DNA from: Timema cristinae
Lineage: Eukaryota; Arthropoda; Insecta; Phasmatodea; Timematidae
Direction: 5' to 3'
DNA: 64,000 nucleotides
Assembly: GCA_039000515.1 (NCBI GenBank)
Contig: JBCFYV010000012.1
Span: forward strand, 13,252,370-13,316,369
Made by a program: the position numbers and the translations under genes
Part shown: one piece after another, positions 11,599 through 22,735 of the stretch
How the letters are laid out: each line of letters begins with the position of its first letter
Position numbering within the stretch: position 1 is the first letter of the stretch
The notes under the pieces: generated by a model
Seen by the model: the letters and a program-made list of their open reading frames with translations, nothing else
Told to the model about the DNA's origin: nothing
Databases searched by the model: none

Positions 11599-12860
11599 GT
11601 GAGCGAGCTACATCAGTTTATGACAGAATCAACTGCTTTGTTGCTTGAAGCAAAATTTGAGCGGAGAGGATGGGAATATTCTTGCTCTGAAGTTGACAAT
11701 AGTGAAGTGTCACCTGTTTTAGGTCTTTATTGGAGGCGTGGAACTGATATGTTGGCCATCAATTCAGCCTTTATTTCTCTAATTGATTTTCAGAGTGTAA
11801 CTAAGAGAAAAATGTTGTCTGTTGTCCATAAATTGTATGACCCAATTGGTTTCACAGCTCCTGTAACATTGATCCCGAAACTGTTGATTCAACAGATGTG
11901 GGCCTCTAATTTGGGCTGGGATGAAGAAGTTCCTACAAAGGAAAAGGAGAGTTTTGTAAAATGGGTTAAGGGACTTCAATGTTTGAACAAAATTGAAATT
12001 CCCAGATATATCACCCAGAAGAACGCGAAGCATAGTCTTCACACGTTCTGCGATGCCAGTCAAGATGCATATGGTGCTGTTGTGTATTTTAGATCGGAAA
12101 CTGAACTTTGCATTGAAGTTCAACTTGTTCAGGCTAAGGCCTGGGTAGCGCCTATCAAGAAGACCACTATTCCACGTTTGGAGCTCTTAGGCGCTATTAT
12201 AGGAGCTAGACTGTTTTCCTCCATAGTGGAACATTTACATTTGATTGTGTCGGACTTCTGTTTCTGGAGTGATTCTAGTACGGTTTTAGCGTGGATACAA
12301 AGAGAGGAGCAATTGGCTACTTTTGTACGTAATATGGCTCAAGAGATTAAACGATTGACGGCAAAAGAAGATTGGCACCACGTTCCAGGTCCACTTAATC
12401 CAGCAGATCTAGCCAGTCGAGGATGCTCAGCTAAGAAATTGATGCAGGTGAGATGGTGGGAGAGGCCTGAATGGCTAAAGCTGCCTCCAGATCAATGGCC
12501 TATGGAAGTGGTTTCTGCAGATGAAGAAGTTGTCAACCAGGAAAAAGGAAAGGGTACGGTTACGACTCTACCAAATGTGAACACCGATGGTGAGTGGTAT
12601 TACCGATTCTTCTCTCAGTACCACAAAATTCTCCGTCTTGTGGGATGGGTGCTTAGATTCATTACTAATTGCAGAAAGAAACCGAAGACAAGGGGAGATC
12701 TTAGTGCCATTGAAGTGGAAGAGGCCGAAGTCCTTGTCATTAAATTTATTAAGAAAGAATCCTTTCAAGACTCGAAATCTGAAACTGTCGTTTCACTGAA
12801 TTTATTTATGGACGCCAAAGATGTTCTACGTCTGAAAACACGAATATCGGAACGGAGGAT
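11599..12860 (+). pseudogene. pol: BEL/Pao Pol: RT C-terminus and RNase H, broken
   Basis: In frame with the preceding part after the TAG at 11596. It starts with the RT thumb and connection (SELHQFM, then LYDPIGFTAPVTLIPKLLIQ, a strongly conserved BEL stretch). RNase H follows: HTFCDASQDAYGAVVYF holds the first catalytic Asp, IPRLELLGAIIGARL the Glu, and FWSDSSTVLAWI the next Asp. The LNPADLASRG motif also fits. A one-base shift between about 12838 and 12860 takes reading into the integrase frame; the tail of this frame to 12921 is out of register. Confidence 0.9.
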
Positions 12861-14147
12861 GTGTCAGATTTCAGATATCCAGCCTTATTGCCTTCTGATC
12901 ATCCAGTGGTCACCAGATTGATTCATGAGACACATGTCAAGGCAAACCATGTGGGAGTGCAGGGTCTTTTGAGCTTACTTAGAGAGAGGTTCTGGATTGT
13001 AAAGGGTAGGAGAACCGTTCGTTTGGTTGTTATGAAATGCACTGTGTGCAAGCGATTTCCAGGCACGCACTTTTATCGGTCTGTGCCACCATTACCTGAA
13101 GACAGAGTGCATGACACCGTAGTGTTTGAAGTCACAGGAGTGGATCTGGTGGGTCCATTTTACCTACGAGATGGAAGAAAAGCCTGGGCATGCCTTTTTA
13201 CGTGTGCAGTGTATCGTGCTGTCCACCTGGAACTAGTATCTGCATTGTCTTCGGATGCCTTCATACAGGCCCTGAGGAGATTAGTGGCTAGACGTGGAAG
13301 ACCGTCTGTCATATACAGTGATAACGGGACTAACTTTGTAGATACAGCTAATGCCTTTTCACAATTGGACTGGGAGAAAATTAATACTTTCAGCTCAGCA
13401 CAACGATTTATTTGGAAATTCAATCCTCCTGCCACTCCATGGTGGGGTGGTTGGTGGGAGTGCCTTATTGGTATAATGAAATCCTTGCTTTTGAGAATAC
13501 TTGGAAGAGCCCAGCTGACTTTTGAGGAACTGACAACTGTGCTATGTGACTGTGAGGCTACAATGAATTCACGACCTTTGACTTATGTATCAGATGATCC
13601 TGACAGCCTTAATCTATTGACATCGTCCTTATTCCTTCAGGACCTCAAAGAAGTAGGAGTGCCTGATTGTGACCAATTGGGGACAACTGATCTGAAGAAG
13701 AGGTCAAGGTACTTGAAAAAAATGCGTGAAGTTTTGAGAAAGAGGTTCCACAGTGAATATCTGGGTCAGCTAGCTGAAAACTCAAAGAGCAAGAAGGAAT
13801 ATCCTTTAAAGGTTGGTGAAGTGGTTCTCATCGGGAGTGACAGCCTCAAATGGCTGGACTGGCCTTTAGCTGTAGTAGAAGAGTTGTATGCTGGACGTGA
13901 TGGAGTGCATAGATTGGTTTGGCTGAGAACAGGTACAGGCAGTGACATGAGGCCTATTCAACGATTGTATAGTCTCGAGGCAACTGAATCAAATCCAAGA
14001 CCTGAAGGTACACACTCTAGCTTGCCAAATGTACCGACAGATACGTCTTTAGAATAGGGAGATCAAAAACCTCCAAAAGATACTTTTTTGGACAAACGGA
14101 CCAGAAAGGGTAGAAAGATTACTACTCCAGCAAGATATTTAACATAG
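12861..14147 (+). pseudogene. pol: BEL/Pao Pol: integrase, nearly intact
   Basis: Zinc-binding HHCC region near residues 23-66: HETHVKANH, then CTVCKRF. The core keeps all three acidic residues: Asp in GVDLVGPF, Asp in IYSDNGTNF, and Glu in WWGGWWECLIG. The C-terminal part holds the DNA-binding region around PLKVGEVVLIG. TAG at 14055-14057 truncates it, but the same frame stays open to 14145-14147 and encodes a basic tail like those that end BEL Pol proteins, so the natural stop is probably 14147. In an intact element it would insert the DNA copy and make the 5-bp duplication. Confidence 0.92.
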
Positions 14148-14269
14148 TAAAATTATTACGTTTTGTGTTTAGGTGTTAAAAGTAAGAATGACTCAAATAC
14201 TTTGAACTTCATCAAAGTGATATTGTCTGTAAAAATTCCTTAATATGTGTTGTGTTGAGTTAGAAACTC

Positions 14270-14281
14270 AAGGTGGGAGAA
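14270..14281 (+). promoter_or_regulatory. Polypurine tract
   Basis: AAGGTGGGAGAA, purine-rich apart from one T, abuts the 3' LTR. This is the expected plus-strand DNA priming site. Confidence 0.85.
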
Positions 14282-14536
14282 TGTCATATTGTGTTCAATA
14301 GATGGACTTGTTAGTTGTTGTTTCATAACATGGCTTCTTATATGTCTATGCCTCTAATAATATTTTGTCTGTGTTGGTTATATTGTATGTTCTTTGTTTT
14401 TTTGTTATCTAGATGGTTGGCATTTTGTGGCTCCGAAAAAAGGGACAAAATTAAATAGTGTTTATGTACAACGCTTCTTTATCTTCATTAAAACATTACG
14501 TCGAATTTATTTACGTCGGGTAGACGATAAGTGACA
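14282..14536 (+). repeat. 3' LTR of BEL/Pao element
   Basis: 255 bp, TG...CA ends, collinear with 8393-8646. One extra T lies in the T-run before GTTATCTAG, and there are about five substitutions overall. Confidence 0.95.
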
Positions 14537-14541
14537 ATAAC
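14537..14541. repeat. Target-site duplication, right (ATAAC)
   Basis: Identical to 8388-8392; marks the right edge of the BEL/Pao insertion. Confidence 0.9.
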
Positions 14542-14747
14542 TATGTAAATATTACTAAATTCTCCTTGCCCATTGTTTGTTTCAAGCATTTGGTTAGCTG
14601 ACACAAAAAGTGAAATACCATTTCTTTTTTACAACCAATCTTTATCTGGCTTTCTTCCTAATTCTACCTTACTTATCATATGACTCGTCCAGAGGTCTAT
14701 GAGGTCTGACGATAGTTATTATACCACATTATTATAAATTGTATGAG

Positions 14748-14950
14748 TCGATTCAGTGGTCTAATGGTCTAAGGCGGTAGCTCTCGCAATCTATTGGATT
14801 ATTGGTAATAGGGTGATCGTGAATTCAATCACAGTAAGATATATTAAGGTGGTTTTTTCTTAAATTATTTTCCACCCTCGCTCCACTAATTTTGCAGGTA
14901 AACTTCCTCTAAATTCAACATCTCATCCCTAACCTTATTAGCCTAATTTG
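14748..14950 (+). mobile_element. SINE-D, degenerate tRNA-derived copy
   Basis: Starts with a tRNA-like head (GTGGTCTAATGGTCTAAGGC) and a weak B-box (GTGAATTCAATCACAG). A body with TTTTCCACCCTCGCTCCACT and AAACTTCCTCTAAATTCAAC resembles the SINE-A body. Similar heads occur near 18345 and 54920. Old and mutated. Confidence 0.6.
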
Positions 14951-15158
14951 CACTCTTAATTCATTATTCTACTATGATAAAGCCTGTAATAGAGGATCGT
15001 AGTGTGCCTTTCCTGGTAAATGGAGTTTACATTTTTTGTCAATCTTCCATCATTGTATAATTTACCTCTAAAATTGAACAAGTATTTTACATGTTAAGGT
15101 TGTAAGATCGAAGTAATAAAATGTATATATATGTTGTTACGTAATCATTATATATATA

Positions 15159-15234
15159 TACTCTACTAATAACTATTGTTACGTAATCATTATATATATA
15201 TAATGATTACGTAACAATAGTTATTAGTAGAGTA
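15159..15234. repeat. 76-bp perfect palindrome
   Basis: The arms 15159-15196 and 15197-15234 are exact reverse complements with no spacer. Part of the left arm, including GTTACGTAATCATTATATAT, is also directly repeated just upstream at about 15136-15160. It could form a long hairpin or cruciform. It may be a real fold-back copying event, a MITE remnant or an assembly artefact. Confidence 0.9.
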
Positions 15235-15239
15235 CCACT

Positions 15240-17022
15240 CGAGTCGAATGTAACTATGACTAACATGACAGACATTTGGAAGGGGGCCACAAACAAGACA
15301 GACATATTCTCTCGCCTGACGTTACTCACTTGTTCACCCTGAGGGAATCAAATGGGACGAGTAGGAGTTGGCAGAAAGGGGTGAATGGTATGGCTATAGG
15401 GGATGGGGGTCCAGTACGGTACATGTGGTCACCAACTACATCTCGCTGTGGCAGCGAAAAATTTTGTGCTGACTTTGAGCAGAAAAAAAACGTGGTGTAC
15501 CTACACGACGGGTAGGTGAGTAAGAAAGGGGATCCATGTGAGCTTGCTTTCTCCCTTCTCCCCCCTCCCTTCCCATATCCACAGAAAAAAAAAACTAATA
15601 GAATTAACTCTTTGTCCAACCGGACAGTTGTACCTTTAAAAAATTACTGGTTCTCCTCTTAATTTTTTTTACAACGCGACAAGCAGACCTCAAAATCCCT
15701 ATGAAAGTGGGAGATGAAGGGTTCCCCCTCCCTTTTTACCACCATTCCACCCTTTACGTTCATATCAAATGTGGACAAAGGATGTCAGAGGGGTGAGAAG
15801 AGGGACATAGACAATTTTACAGGACAGATCCCTGGCGGACTTTGTGGAAGTTATTTATTGAATTATCACAACGTTGAAATATTCTCAGAACAAGAGTTTG
15901 TGATGAAATATTTCGAGTGGGAAGCCATGTTTGAGTTTGTTTGAGTGAAAGATGTTAGTTCAATATCGCTCGTGATTTAGGTTAATAAAATCAGGAAAAA
16001 AACATTATGTCTAAAACAAGACAAATTTCAATAGGTCCTAACAGTTATTATTCAACTATAACAAATAATAATGTTATCAAATATATTTTTTATGTGAATA
16101 CTTATTTATATTAATATAATAAAAAATAATTTAAACGAAACCAGATGTATTTGTGAGGCGTCCAATACTTTGAGACTCAAATGCATGCTTAAATGGTTTA
16201 ATGTAATAATGATTTTATCAATATAGCTAGTTTAATTAATTTAATTAGGAGCTTTATTTGTCCGAAATTATTATAATTTTTCGTGTCTGTATAATGCATA
16301 TGAGTACTGCGTGTATCTCAAAACTGTGCTTAGTAAACAATAAATATTAATATTCTTCTATAAACGGAAGGTTTTTTTATTATAATAAAATGAGTGACTC
16401 AAATAAAAACTTAATAAACATGCTACCAAATCCAGAATATTACATTAAATGGTATGTAAAACATATATGAAGTGATGGTAGTAGGTAAATAATTAAGATC
16501 CTTCCAGATCGTAAAATTAGCAGAAAATCTTTGACATGGTTAAATAAATATATATATCATAGTTCCAGAAAGCACTACTACTAACCCCATGTGACAATGA
16601 CTTTAAACTAAATTTTGTACTATCCAAACACAAAGTAATAAGACAATACCCCCAAAGGTTTTAAGACCCTCCCCCCTGTACCCCGTCCCTCTCAACACTG
16701 AAATAGCATTCGTGACCGTTCTACTGAGAAACTAAATCTAGACAAAGGACATGATTTACATTCCTAATAGTTGTTCAAAACCACACTATTTAAGTAAGAC
16801 ATGCATGAGCTTACCCCACATCATCACAAATACCAGTCCTTTGTTTGTCTCTTGTTCGGTTTGTGAATATGGGAGGAAATTATCACAGAAATACAAGAAA
16901 TGGACGACTGGAAAACGTACAGAACCTTAAAGAAAGGAGAGAAATAAGATTTTAGTGGTACACTCCGTTCCAATAGGGTCTATATGGATGTTTTTTTGTC
17001 TCGCCACGTCAGGATGTAAACC
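15240..17022. other. Intergenic DNA
   Basis: The first 400 bases are less AT-rich, with open frames on both strands (15276-15515 plus, 15326-15619 minus) that match nothing I recognise. The rest is AT-rich. No gene supported. Confidence 0.45.
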
Positions 17023-17031
17023 GTTATCATG

Positions 17032-17293
17032 ATTTTATTATTATTATTTAGCACCACGTCTTACTACCCGTTCGGTTTATACGCCTTAAGTACTATTTAC
17101 GTTAATGGATTAGGAATTGGGAAGGTTGCATTAGAGGAAGTGAACTCACATTTGCGTGGAGGGATAGTGTAAAACCATTTAGGAAAAACCACCCCCAGTT
17201 CACCCGACCGATGTTCGAACCTCAACCTCCTCGTCCTCAGCAGTCGAGCTCAACACGACTAGCGCGTTAGCCAACTACACCACCGAGGTGGGT
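17032..17293 (-). mobile_element. SINE-A, near full length
   Basis: Same unit as 713-963: conserved tail at the left edge (ACTACCCGTTCGG on +) and tRNA-like head at the right edge. A 9-bp direct repeat GTTATCATG flanks it (17023-17031, 17294-17302), the expected target-site duplication. A short ATT-repeat tail lies at the 3' end. Confidence 0.88.
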
Positions 17294-17514
17294 GTTATCA
17301 TGTTAATGGAGAGATTTATAGAAAGTCCACCTAGAGTTTTGTTGCAAAAGAGTAGTAAATAGATTTGGAAAAATCACTCTCAACAATAATTATACATCCT
17401 TACTATTGGTAAGTAATAATTTAATGAGCCTGACATCTAGTCCACATGCCCATCGATGTGTTTGATAAATAGTTGAAATGTAAAATATTCGTCATTGTTT
17501 TCTCTTTCTAACTT

Positions 17515-17665
17515 CTCGTCTTACTACCTGCTCAGGTTATACGCTTATGTACTAACTACGCTAGTGAGTTAAAGATGAGGAAGGTTAAATTTAGAGGTAG
17601 TACATACGCATTTGTGTGGAGGGAAAGTGGAAAATTATTTTGAAAATGGTTTTAATAGCCAAGTT
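17515..17665 (-). mobile_element. SINE-A, old fragment without head
   Basis: TCTTACTACCTGCTCAGGTT on + is a mutated copy of the SINE tail, followed by body sequence as far as GTGTGGAGGGAAAGTGG. The tRNA-like head is missing. More diverged than the 17032 copy. Confidence 0.65.
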
Positions 17666-17704
17666 ATTATATTCCTTAGTTACGGCTATTGCCGCATCTA
17701 AATA

Positions 17705-17945
17705 TTAAAAAAACTAACAACCGAGTCGATGGGGGCTGCGTTATTTGATATCTCGTGATCTTAATTGATTACCCATGTAGCTGACGATCTACATACGTCC
17801 ATTACAGACTCTGCCTTAAAATATGAGTGTAGAATATATCTGGACACGGGATGATTCTAGGATTGCTCAGTGGTTAGAACATTGGCATACTTAGTCAAAG
17901 GTCCAGGGTTTGATCTTAGTGTCAAGGTGTCATTTTTCAGTTTAA
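17705..17945 (+). mobile_element. SINE-C copy
   Basis: A body (GAGTCGATGGGGGCTGCGTT, later CTCGTGATCTT and TCCATTACAGACTCTGCC) is followed by a tRNA-like segment (ATTGCTCAGTGGTTAGAACA) and a mutated B-box. The order body then tRNA-like segment is shared with 25940-26170. Confidence 0.68.
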
Positions 17946-18334
17946 AGATTATGATAGTATTAATATAGTCCAAACGGGTAGTAAGACATGATGATAAAAA
18001 ACAAACAAAAAATATTCATAGTTCATTGAATCATTTCCATTAACTGCTATAGCTATACCGGCATCAACTTGTAATGTAGCTATAGTCCAATTTTAATTGG
18101 AAGGACATTCTAGAATATATGGATACATTTTTTCAAGGACCATCTATAATATTTTAGTAAATTTTTTTACTAACATTACTAATATTATATATGGAAGAGG
18201 ACAACTTAAAATTATATAACCTTACGTATGAATAGGTAGAAGAAGATTTATTAGCTTTGCTAGCTATAAAAATCTATGAAAATTAGATTGCCCATGACCC
18301 CAAAACGGTTTCACAAGGACGAATACCTGCTTCG

Positions 18335-18450
18335 ATGGGCACATGGCTTAAGGCGTCACTCTCACAATGGACTAGACTATTGATGCCAGGAAGATCGGGG
18401 CTTGAATACTGGTAAGATGTAATGAGGTTTCCTATATGCTTCCTTGCTAG
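18335..18450 (+). mobile_element. SINE-D head fragment
   Basis: tRNA-like head (GGGCACATGGCTTAAGGCGT) and a B-box-like GGGGCTTGAATACTGG, then a short body ending near 18450. Degenerate and truncated. Confidence 0.5.
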
Positions 18451-18855
18451 TCTTTTCAAAAATAATTAATATATGACTTTGTTAGCAATATTTAACTAAA
18501 TATCAAGGAATTGCTTTTAAACGGCTAAAAATACATTATTAAATAATATACTAAACAAACAAAGGAGGAAATTAAACAAAGATAGGTAAAGAAAAATCTC
18601 AACAAAAAAATAATAAAGAAACAAAAGTAAGAAAGCGAGAGTAAAGGAGTGAACGTAAGTAAGACTCTCCTAAAGAGAAAGAGGGAACACAAAGTTTATG
18701 TGCATACAACTAAAGAACGAACTACAAGTCAAACTATTGTTCGGGAAGAAGAAGAAGAGCGGTGCGGATGTACGCAGAAATCGGAAGCTCGTGTGACGCC
18801 GTCGGCGTCGAAACAACGCAAGCAGCCGGAACTGCCGTCATAAGGGTATATCCCC
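18451..18855. other. Intergenic DNA up to assembly gap
   Basis: Purine-rich, then a CpG-richer 100 bases just before the gap (GACGCCGTCGGCGTCG near 18797). No gene recognised. The open frames that cross the gap are not real evidence of coding. Confidence 0.5.
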
Positions 18856-18955
18856 NNNNNNNNNNNNNNNNNNNNNNNNNNNNNNNNNNNNNNNNNNNNN
18901 NNNNNNNNNNNNNNNNNNNNNNNNNNNNNNNNNNNNNNNNNNNNNNNNNNNNNNN
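18856..18955. other. Assembly gap, exactly 100 N
   Basis: A run of exactly 100 N, the conventional placeholder for a gap of unknown size. Continuity between 18855 and 18956 should not be assumed. Confidence 0.98.
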
Positions 18956-20369
18956 CCTTGTAGGCCTATTTAGCAAAGATCTCTACAGGTAGGGATTTTT
19001 TGGAAAAATAGCCAAACATAATATTCAATAGTTGTATTACCTTTTATTTGTGCATTGCACATTGCCAGTCATCTTAAGGAATGAGAAAGTGTTGTATATA
19101 TATGACTTTCTACCAAATCATACCAGGCCCTCGATGGCAATGTAAGTGAAGTGAGTTGCACTCTATGCGGACGCCCGGTGATCCTGAATAAAGAATCGTC
19201 ATGAAACCGCATAAGCTAAGCAAGGAAATTTTAAACCCAACCATCATATATGAAATTCCTAAGAGGGGAGAAAAATACCATAATAGTAAATAAAAAGTAA
19301 GAGAATGGGGTGAAAGACGTTATCACACACGTCGTGTAGTCATCACATATCTGACAATCTTTGCAATACTTTCCGGAACAAAACTCCCTATGTTTGATGT
19401 AAAATCAAAAATATAATTGTGTATCACTTGACGAAAAGAATTGGAAACTAAGGGAGCCAATAGATAAAATAAAAGTATTGGGCCGGGAGGGGGAGCAGGG
19501 GGAGATTTAATAGCAACTTGGCGAGTTGGTAACCAAGTTTTATTCGATTTCAAACAGCATTCCTCTCTGTGTTGAAAAACGTGATCGGTCGACTACAAAC
19601 GTCAAATAAATGTAACCAGGGAAAGAAATTTGGGAAGCTCAGAGTGGTTGAAAAGGGGTGGGAAGAGGAAAGAGGCGAGTACGGTTGTTGATGGGGAAAG
19701 TGGAGGTATGGGAGGGTGGGGGGGCTTAAAAGTGAATTCCACGACGTTCTGGCATGACGTTGAAATATTGTTTGGCTTGTATCGTGTTTTTTCTCGTCCC
19801 GAAACGTGTATCGTACCCGCAAAACACGATACGGTTTTGCTTGTAATACTGAACACCGGTAAGTTTTGTCATGCTCTCGTGCTATTGTTATCAAGTCAGG
19901 CAGCTTTACAGGAACATACAAGGAGAAGCAGCAACTAATTAATTTTAATGTCGGTGAAACAATAGGTTATAAAATTTATTAATAATTTATATTATTGAAA
20001 ACATTGGCTTAGGGATATAAATAAACATATTATTTGGGTTTATTTTTCTGAGTGTGTTTTATGCAATCTCATCAAATATTACCGTATGTTCTTAGTACTT
20101 AGGGAGGGGTTGTATTTGGTAGGGGAAGGTATTATAAACTCTAATTAAATGTATTTAGTTCTGTAGAGCCCTCATAAATAAATATTCAAATCAAATCAAT
20201 TAATTATCTTAGATGTCATTCTAAGAAGACAATTTTGGATGTTAAACAATTTGTTCTTAGCTAGGTTAAAATACGTCTACGTACACAAATACGGGCGATT
20301 CACTCGGAACTGTTCACTTATTTTGTATAATATAAGATATGTAGAATATAATATGAGCATGAAACACAA
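18956..20369. other. Intergenic DNA
   Basis: No gene recognised. Holds a 12-bp inverted repeat (GTATCGTGTTTT at 19779-19790, its complement at 19821-19832) with a 30-base loop, and a G-rich run near 19483-19502. Overlapping minus-strand frames at 19550-19921 are Pro/Ser-rich by composition only. Confidence 0.45.
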
Positions 20370-21300
20370 ATGGGGCGTTCTTTTTCTCATGACGAGGCAG
20401 TTGACATGCATTGCTTGGAAAAACATGTCTCCCTGCTGGCCAGCTGGGCGCCACAATGTTGCGCCATTTCTCTTGACATTAGTGGGGAAGCTTGTCTAAA
20501 CAGTGTAAGCGAGTCGGCAGAAGTGTTTATTGGCATCCCCAAGAAAATCTCTTCGGAGGTTATCCCAAGAGACTGGACGATCGTATTTGACCTGTAAAAG
20601 AGCAGCCAAACAGGCAAAGTTCAACCCGTACCGTATCCCAGCTGTGCACGAGCTACAGCCACCTGATTTGGCAAAGTGACTGGATTATTATCAATGGTTT
20701 TCCCAGTTTTTTGCCGAAAAACCCACCCTGTTGGACATAGCATGAGTTACTGATGAAGCATGGTTCCATTTGTCCAATTATGTATAATCGCAAAATACAC
20801 GGGTGTGTGCCTCTGATAATCCCCCGCCATCCATGAAGAGCCATTGCATCAATCGAAAATTGGTGTCTGGTGGGTGGTGTCTCGTCGCCACACCATTGGG
20901 TCAATCTTCTTTGAAGACACTGTGAATAGTGACCTATATGCGAACATATTTAATGAATTTGTGAATCAGATAATCAGGAGATGGTTACATCCAACAGGAT
21001 GGTGCAACTTGTCACACCTCCAATAGGAGCATGGTAGAAATCAGTAGTTTTTTCCAAGACACGATTAACTACAAAAATCTGTGGCCACCTAGGTGTCCCG
21101 AAGTAACACCCATAGTTTTATTTCTATATTTTATGTTTTATGCCAACAAACCAAGGTTGATTTAAGAATTGAAAGACAACATCAGACGTGAAATTGCTGC
21201 CATCAACCTCGCTGCGCTACATCTTACATTCGCCAATATGGAGTGTTGGGTGAATATGTGTCTGGACTCTGGCGGTGGGCACTTCCTGCATCTTCTATGA
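20370..21300 (+). pseudogene. Mariner/Tc1-like transposase relic
   Basis: A decayed DDE transposase spread over three frames. The start resembles the family N-terminus (SHDEAVDMHCL). TDEAWFHLSNYV at about 20740 has the first catalytic Asp. A neighbouring frame gives IGVWWVVSRRHTIGSIFFE. The second Asp region (QQDGAT type) survives at about 20995 in another frame. The WPPRCPEVTP stretch near 21080 has lost the third acidic residue. The C-terminus ends CLDSGGGHFLHLL then TGA at 21298-21300. Many stops and frameshifts; clearly dead. I did not find inverted ends. Confidence 0.85.
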
Positions 21301-21699
21301 GACATTCTTTACAATCCACACTATTCAAATGTGACTTTCCAATCATGATTTAATTTTAAATATAATCGTTCAGTCCCGAGTGAATCACCTTGTATAAGTT
21401 TCTCATTCCAATATTCGTGAATACAATATAATATATATAAATATAATTTAGTATAAATATCTTTTGTTGAAAAATAAAGGTTGTACTTATGGACGCATTT
21501 CTCCCTTCATTTGCTCATTTAATTTTAAAAACCATAAAATTAATATTAGTTTATAATTGTAAATACTACTTAATATTATAAATAGAGTTTTGTTAATTAG
21601 ACTCCATTAACACTAACCAAGATAGTTATTAAATAATACAATATAACGGTTATGGTTCCTTTATAAATTTATATTTAAAACGTGATGCGATTCTTTTCA
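21301..21699. other. AT-rich spacer between two transposon relics
   Basis: No recognisable feature; short A/T-rich runs only. Confidence 0.5.
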
Positions 21700-22735
21700 T
21701 AGATAATGACCACACGCCTTACCTACGTATTTTATGGTATTGTACACTTGAAAGTTCATTGTACTTACAAAAATACGTCACATATCTCTATCTTAAGCTA
21801 TTTCCATTGAGTCCTTCTCATTATATCATCTATTCTTCAGGTACAATCTAATGTTATCCTCTCACCTGCGTCTAGGTCTTCCCTATAGTCCCTTCCCATT
21901 GGCTTAGCCAGTCAGTACCCTGAACAATGTTCTAGATTCTCACAGTTTCGTTGCATTTCCTGCCCACCTTAATCTTACAATACTTAATCATATTAACAAT
22001 GTCTCGTGATAAATACAGGGTATGCACCTCATCAATGTGTAAGCTCCTACACTTTCCGGTAGCTTAATTTATTTTTGGGCCACACATACTCCTAAACACC
22101 TTGTTGTTGAAAACCCTAAATTTGTATTGGTCGTGTAAGATAAGAGATGACGTTTAACACCAATGGAGAATAACAACCAGTAAAGTGATTGTTTTCTATA
22201 TTTTGAGTATTAAATTCCTTGAAAGCAGGTGATATTTTAACAACGCACTGACCGAGTAGCATCATGCCTTTTCCAAATTTATTCTTTTACTAATTTCCAA
22301 TCCAATCTAATATCATTATTACTAGTTAAAATCATACTCAATAACCATTTCAAATAACATGTTTTTCAAAGTAATCTCTAAATTATTGTCTCCAATTTGT
22401 GCTCTCTGTATGATCATGCTTAGTCTTCGCAACGTTAACTTCTAAACCTATTTCCTTAATAACCTTTAGTAAAATATTTGTATTTCTTGCAACAGCTTAA
22501 TTTATATTGGCCTAGAAAGCTAAATCATCTACCTATTCTAATAATTGCACTGTATCGTTAACTATTAACCTCTTCCTACTATCTTGCAGTACCCTATTCG
22601 CATACTCTAAGGTTAAATTAAAAAGTAATGGGGCAGTTGGATAATCTGGTTTGAACACATTATGTAGTTCTAAAGTTTCTGATATGTTAAATCTAGCCCA
22701 TACCCTGCCCCGAATATCCATCAAACATACTCAAT
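21700..22735 (-). pseudogene. Non-LTR reverse transcriptase relic (C-terminal half)
   Basis: On the minus strand 22724-22533 reads APLLFNLTLEYANRVLQDSR, matching the SPLLFNLALE block of LINE reverse transcriptases. Downstream fragments in several frames keep the expected order: a decayed catalytic box (VDDLAF), NTNILLKVIKEIGLEVNVAKTK, a conserved C-terminal region, and PRRRWEDN-type sequence near 21850. Stops and frameshifts throughout. The 5' half and any endonuclease are absent, as expected of a 5'-truncated LINE copy. The clade is not certain. Confidence 0.8.

Larger units (their letters stand above)
8393..14536 (+). mobile_element. BEL/Pao LTR retrotransposon, structurally complete
   Basis: 6,144 bp with near-identical 254/255-bp LTRs beginning TG and ending CA, a primer-binding site, Gag with zinc knuckles, Pol in the order protease, reverse transcriptase, RNase H, integrase, a polypurine tract and 5-bp target duplications. 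The Pol order and the Gag and protease signatures are those of BEL/Pao and not Gypsy or Copia. The LTRs differ by about five substitutions and one indel (about 2%), so insertion is fairly recent. Coding is broken by about five frameshifts, four in-frame TAG stops and a MITE in gag, so the copy cannot act alone. No env-like frame lies between Pol and the 3' LTR. Confidence 0.95.

Noticed and set aside
14148..14281. env-like gene downstream of pol
   Set aside because: Only about 130 bases of AT-rich non-coding sequence and the polypurine tract lie between pol and the 3' LTR.
18734..18992. Open frames crossing the N gap on both strands
   Set aside because: They depend on unknown bases in a placeholder gap.
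19550..19921. 123-codon minus-strand frame rich in Pro, Ser and Phe
   Set aside because: Composition reflects a purine-rich plus strand; no domain, start context or homologue recognised.
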